DNA from: Methylomonas sp. AM2-LC
GTDB lineage: Bacteria > Pseudomonadota > Gammaproteobacteria > Methylococcales > Methylomonadaceae
NCBI RefSeq assembly: GCF_039904985.1
Contig: NZ_CP157005.1
Coordinates: 4,793,501-4,857,500 of the forward strand
Direction of reading: 5' to 3'
Length of the DNA: 64,000 nucleotides
Under the pieces are notes generated by a model. It was not told the origin of the DNA. It did not search any database and saw only the letters and a list, made by a program, of their open reading frames with translations. Shown here piece by piece: positions 62,717 to 64,000 of the stretch. How positions within the stretch are numbered: the first letter of the stretch is position 1; each line of letters opens with the position of its first letter. The position numbers and the translations under genes are program-made.

Positions 62717-63764
62717 TTTTTTGTTGCCGTTTTTCCCGACCATCTGATTGCCTTTTATTGGCCGCCTTGACACTTTTGATGAAATCGCTGTGTGGATGCG
62801 CCTCATAAATGATGTCGATCACTTTATTCCGCTCCCCTCTAATATCCTTGATACGTTTAAAGGAATTAAAAACCTTGATAGTCATGAAAACTTCAAAAAC
62901 CGCCTCCAATTCTTTGATGGCATCATTACTGCGCGACCGCTCCAGCATCCCACTTTCTTCGCGTATGTGTGCTAACGATAACTTTATTGGCACGGTGTGC
63001 GCCGCATTGGTGTAGTAGTAGGCTAGTCGTTTATAGAGCCAACGCGCCAAGTGGGTTTTTAGCTGCATCATTTGCCGGTAATTAAATTGCCGGTATTCGA
63101 TATCGTTCATCGCTTTGTACACGAGGGGATGAAAGAACGCTACCCACCTAGACTCAGAGTTATCGAGTTCCGTATTACTCGAAAAACTGGAAATGCGTAT
63201 AAATTTTTCGATTGAAAAGCCCTGACCACCCGAGTTTTTGGCATAAATTTCAATATCGGACCTGGCCAGAATAAGCAGCGATTTGACAACTTCCTGGTAT
63301 GAGCGGGAGTGTCCTTGCTTTTTAAGCTCTGTCCGCAATTGGTGGAGGGTGAAAGTAATTCCGCAACTAGCTTTCTCTTTGTCAAAAAAGCATTGATTTT
63401 GCAGAGTTGCCATTTTTCTAAGAGCATCTTCGACGAGTTCTTCATTTGCGCTGGGAAAATAAGCGCGTCCATCTTCAATGCTTAAAAATGCCGGGGTAAT
63501 CAAAATGCAGTAATCACAGTCCATGAATCTAAATTCTTTACGATATACCGGCAATTGACCATCTTTTGACCGCATGCGGTTTTGTTCGACTTGGGACAGC
63601 GAATATTTTGGTATACAGTCCCAAAGTTTTACCGTATTAGATAGCGAAAGCAATTCATCATAAGTGTTATGCAGAAAATCTCTAAAGATATTGACTTCAA
63701 TGGATTGAAAGGCTTTTAAGCTTGGAGGCGTGAATACGCTTACGCTTGGCGTTTTGTCTAGCAT
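62688..63764 (-). CDS. Plasmid replication initiator protein (Rep)
   Basis: 358 residues. The C-terminal half holds winged-helix features (YRQFNYRQMMQLKTHLARWL, YKRLAYYYTNAAHTVPIKLS, LAHIREESGM) and a basic tail (ANKRQSDGREKRQQKT), as in iteron-binding RepA-type proteins. The adjoining nine-iteron array confirms the assignment. It begins near the right edge; an AT-rich leader with a possible TATACT-like -10 lies upstream. Presence of both Rep and integrase suggests an element that can replicate as a plasmid when excised. Confidence 0.82.
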   Translation of the reverse strand: MLDKTPSVSVFTPPSLKAFQSIEVNIFRDFLHNTYDELLSLSNTVKLWDCIPKYSLSQVEQNRMRSKDGQLPVYRKEFRFMDCDYCILITPAFLSIEDGRAYFPSANEELVEDALRKMATLQNQCFFDKEKASCGITFTLHQLRTELKKQGHSRSYQEVVKSLLILARSDIEIYAKNSGGQGFSIEKFIRISSFSSNTELDNSESRWVAFFHPLVYKAMNDIEYRQFNYRQMMQLKTHLARWLYKRLAYYYTNAAHTVPIKLSLAHIREESGMLERSRSNDAIKELEAVFEVFMTIKVFNSFKRIKDIRGERNKVIDIIYEAHPHSDFIKSVKAANKRQSDGREKRQQKTVGLTRQLR

Positions 63765-64000
63765 GACCGTAATTGTAAGTTTCTTTGACGATCCCCTATA
63801 GTATGTGCATTTTGAGTTGCCTGTGGGTACGAAAGACGCCGTTTTAGAGCCTCATTATCTTTATAAAGCTTTGGCGTCAGCCAACAAAATTATTTACACC
63901 CTCATGATTAGAGAAAAACCCCTTTAACCCGACACCAGTGGTACTACTAATAACTTTTCCAGCTAATCAGCCTATCCAACTTTTAGCGACGACATTTGCA
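63765..64000. other. Rep leader region
   Basis: AT-rich, no gene seen. On the - strand CATACTATAGG near 63797-63807 could be a -10 element for rep. Confidence 0.35.

Overview
The window looks like a gammaproteobacterial chromosome segment of moderate GC with many mobile-element scars. The nearest fit I can argue for is a methanotroph or methylotroph of the Methylomonas/Methylobacter type: HupE-type and CopC-like metal genes, a relic of the beta-propeller protein that accompanies PQQ-dependent catabolism, FlhDC homologues and many TonB systems. This taxonomic guess is inference; no rRNA or marker gene is present.

Layout. (1) 1-7.7 kb, + strand: a metal-handling operon. It holds the end of a TonB-dependent receptor, two HupE/UreJ-type permeases, a tonB-exbB-exbD set, small membrane proteins, a CopC-like protein lacking the expected copper ligands, and a c-type cytochrome lipoprotein. 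(2) 7.8-16 kb: decayed and accessory material. It includes two small secreted-protein genes broken by a frameshift and a stop codon, a beta-propeller relic, a lone tonB, an HEAGH metalloprotease-like gene, an inverted pair of a dispersed repeat, an AAA/DUF4143 ATPase, and a STAS-like-FlhD fusion next to an FlhC homologue. (3) 16-46 kb: two parallel siderophore-type systems. Each has FecI/FecR, an FpvA-like receptor, a PepSY membrane protein, a tripartite exporter, a ~105-residue coiled-coil protein, TonB and ExbB. System 1 uses an RND pump and its receptor is split by an insertion sequence. System 2 uses a MacAB-like ABC pump and carries an in-frame ExbB-IHF chimera where exbD should be. The gene order recalls pyoverdine uptake, periplasmic reduction and recycling (FpvA, FpvG, PvdRT-OpmQ), but there are no biosynthesis genes. 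(4) 46.7-59 kb: a SEC-C protein, a membrane protein plus transglutaminase pair, repeats, IS fragments, an IS1380 element, a Cys/His-rich lipoprotein and a Fic protein with iterated operator-like repeats. (5) 59.1-64 kb: the start of an integrated element. It has a 3' fragment of tRNA-His as attachment site, a tyrosine integrase, a DUF4224 partner, a MepA-like peptidase, a nine-iteron origin and a plasmid-type Rep protein.

The most notable points are the doubled uptake/PepSY/export/TonB module, matching paired palindromes (both 23 bp apart) upstream of the two FecI genes, the ExbB-IHF fusion, the STAS-FlhD fusion, the Cys/His-rich lipoprotein and the dispersed hairpin repeat family.
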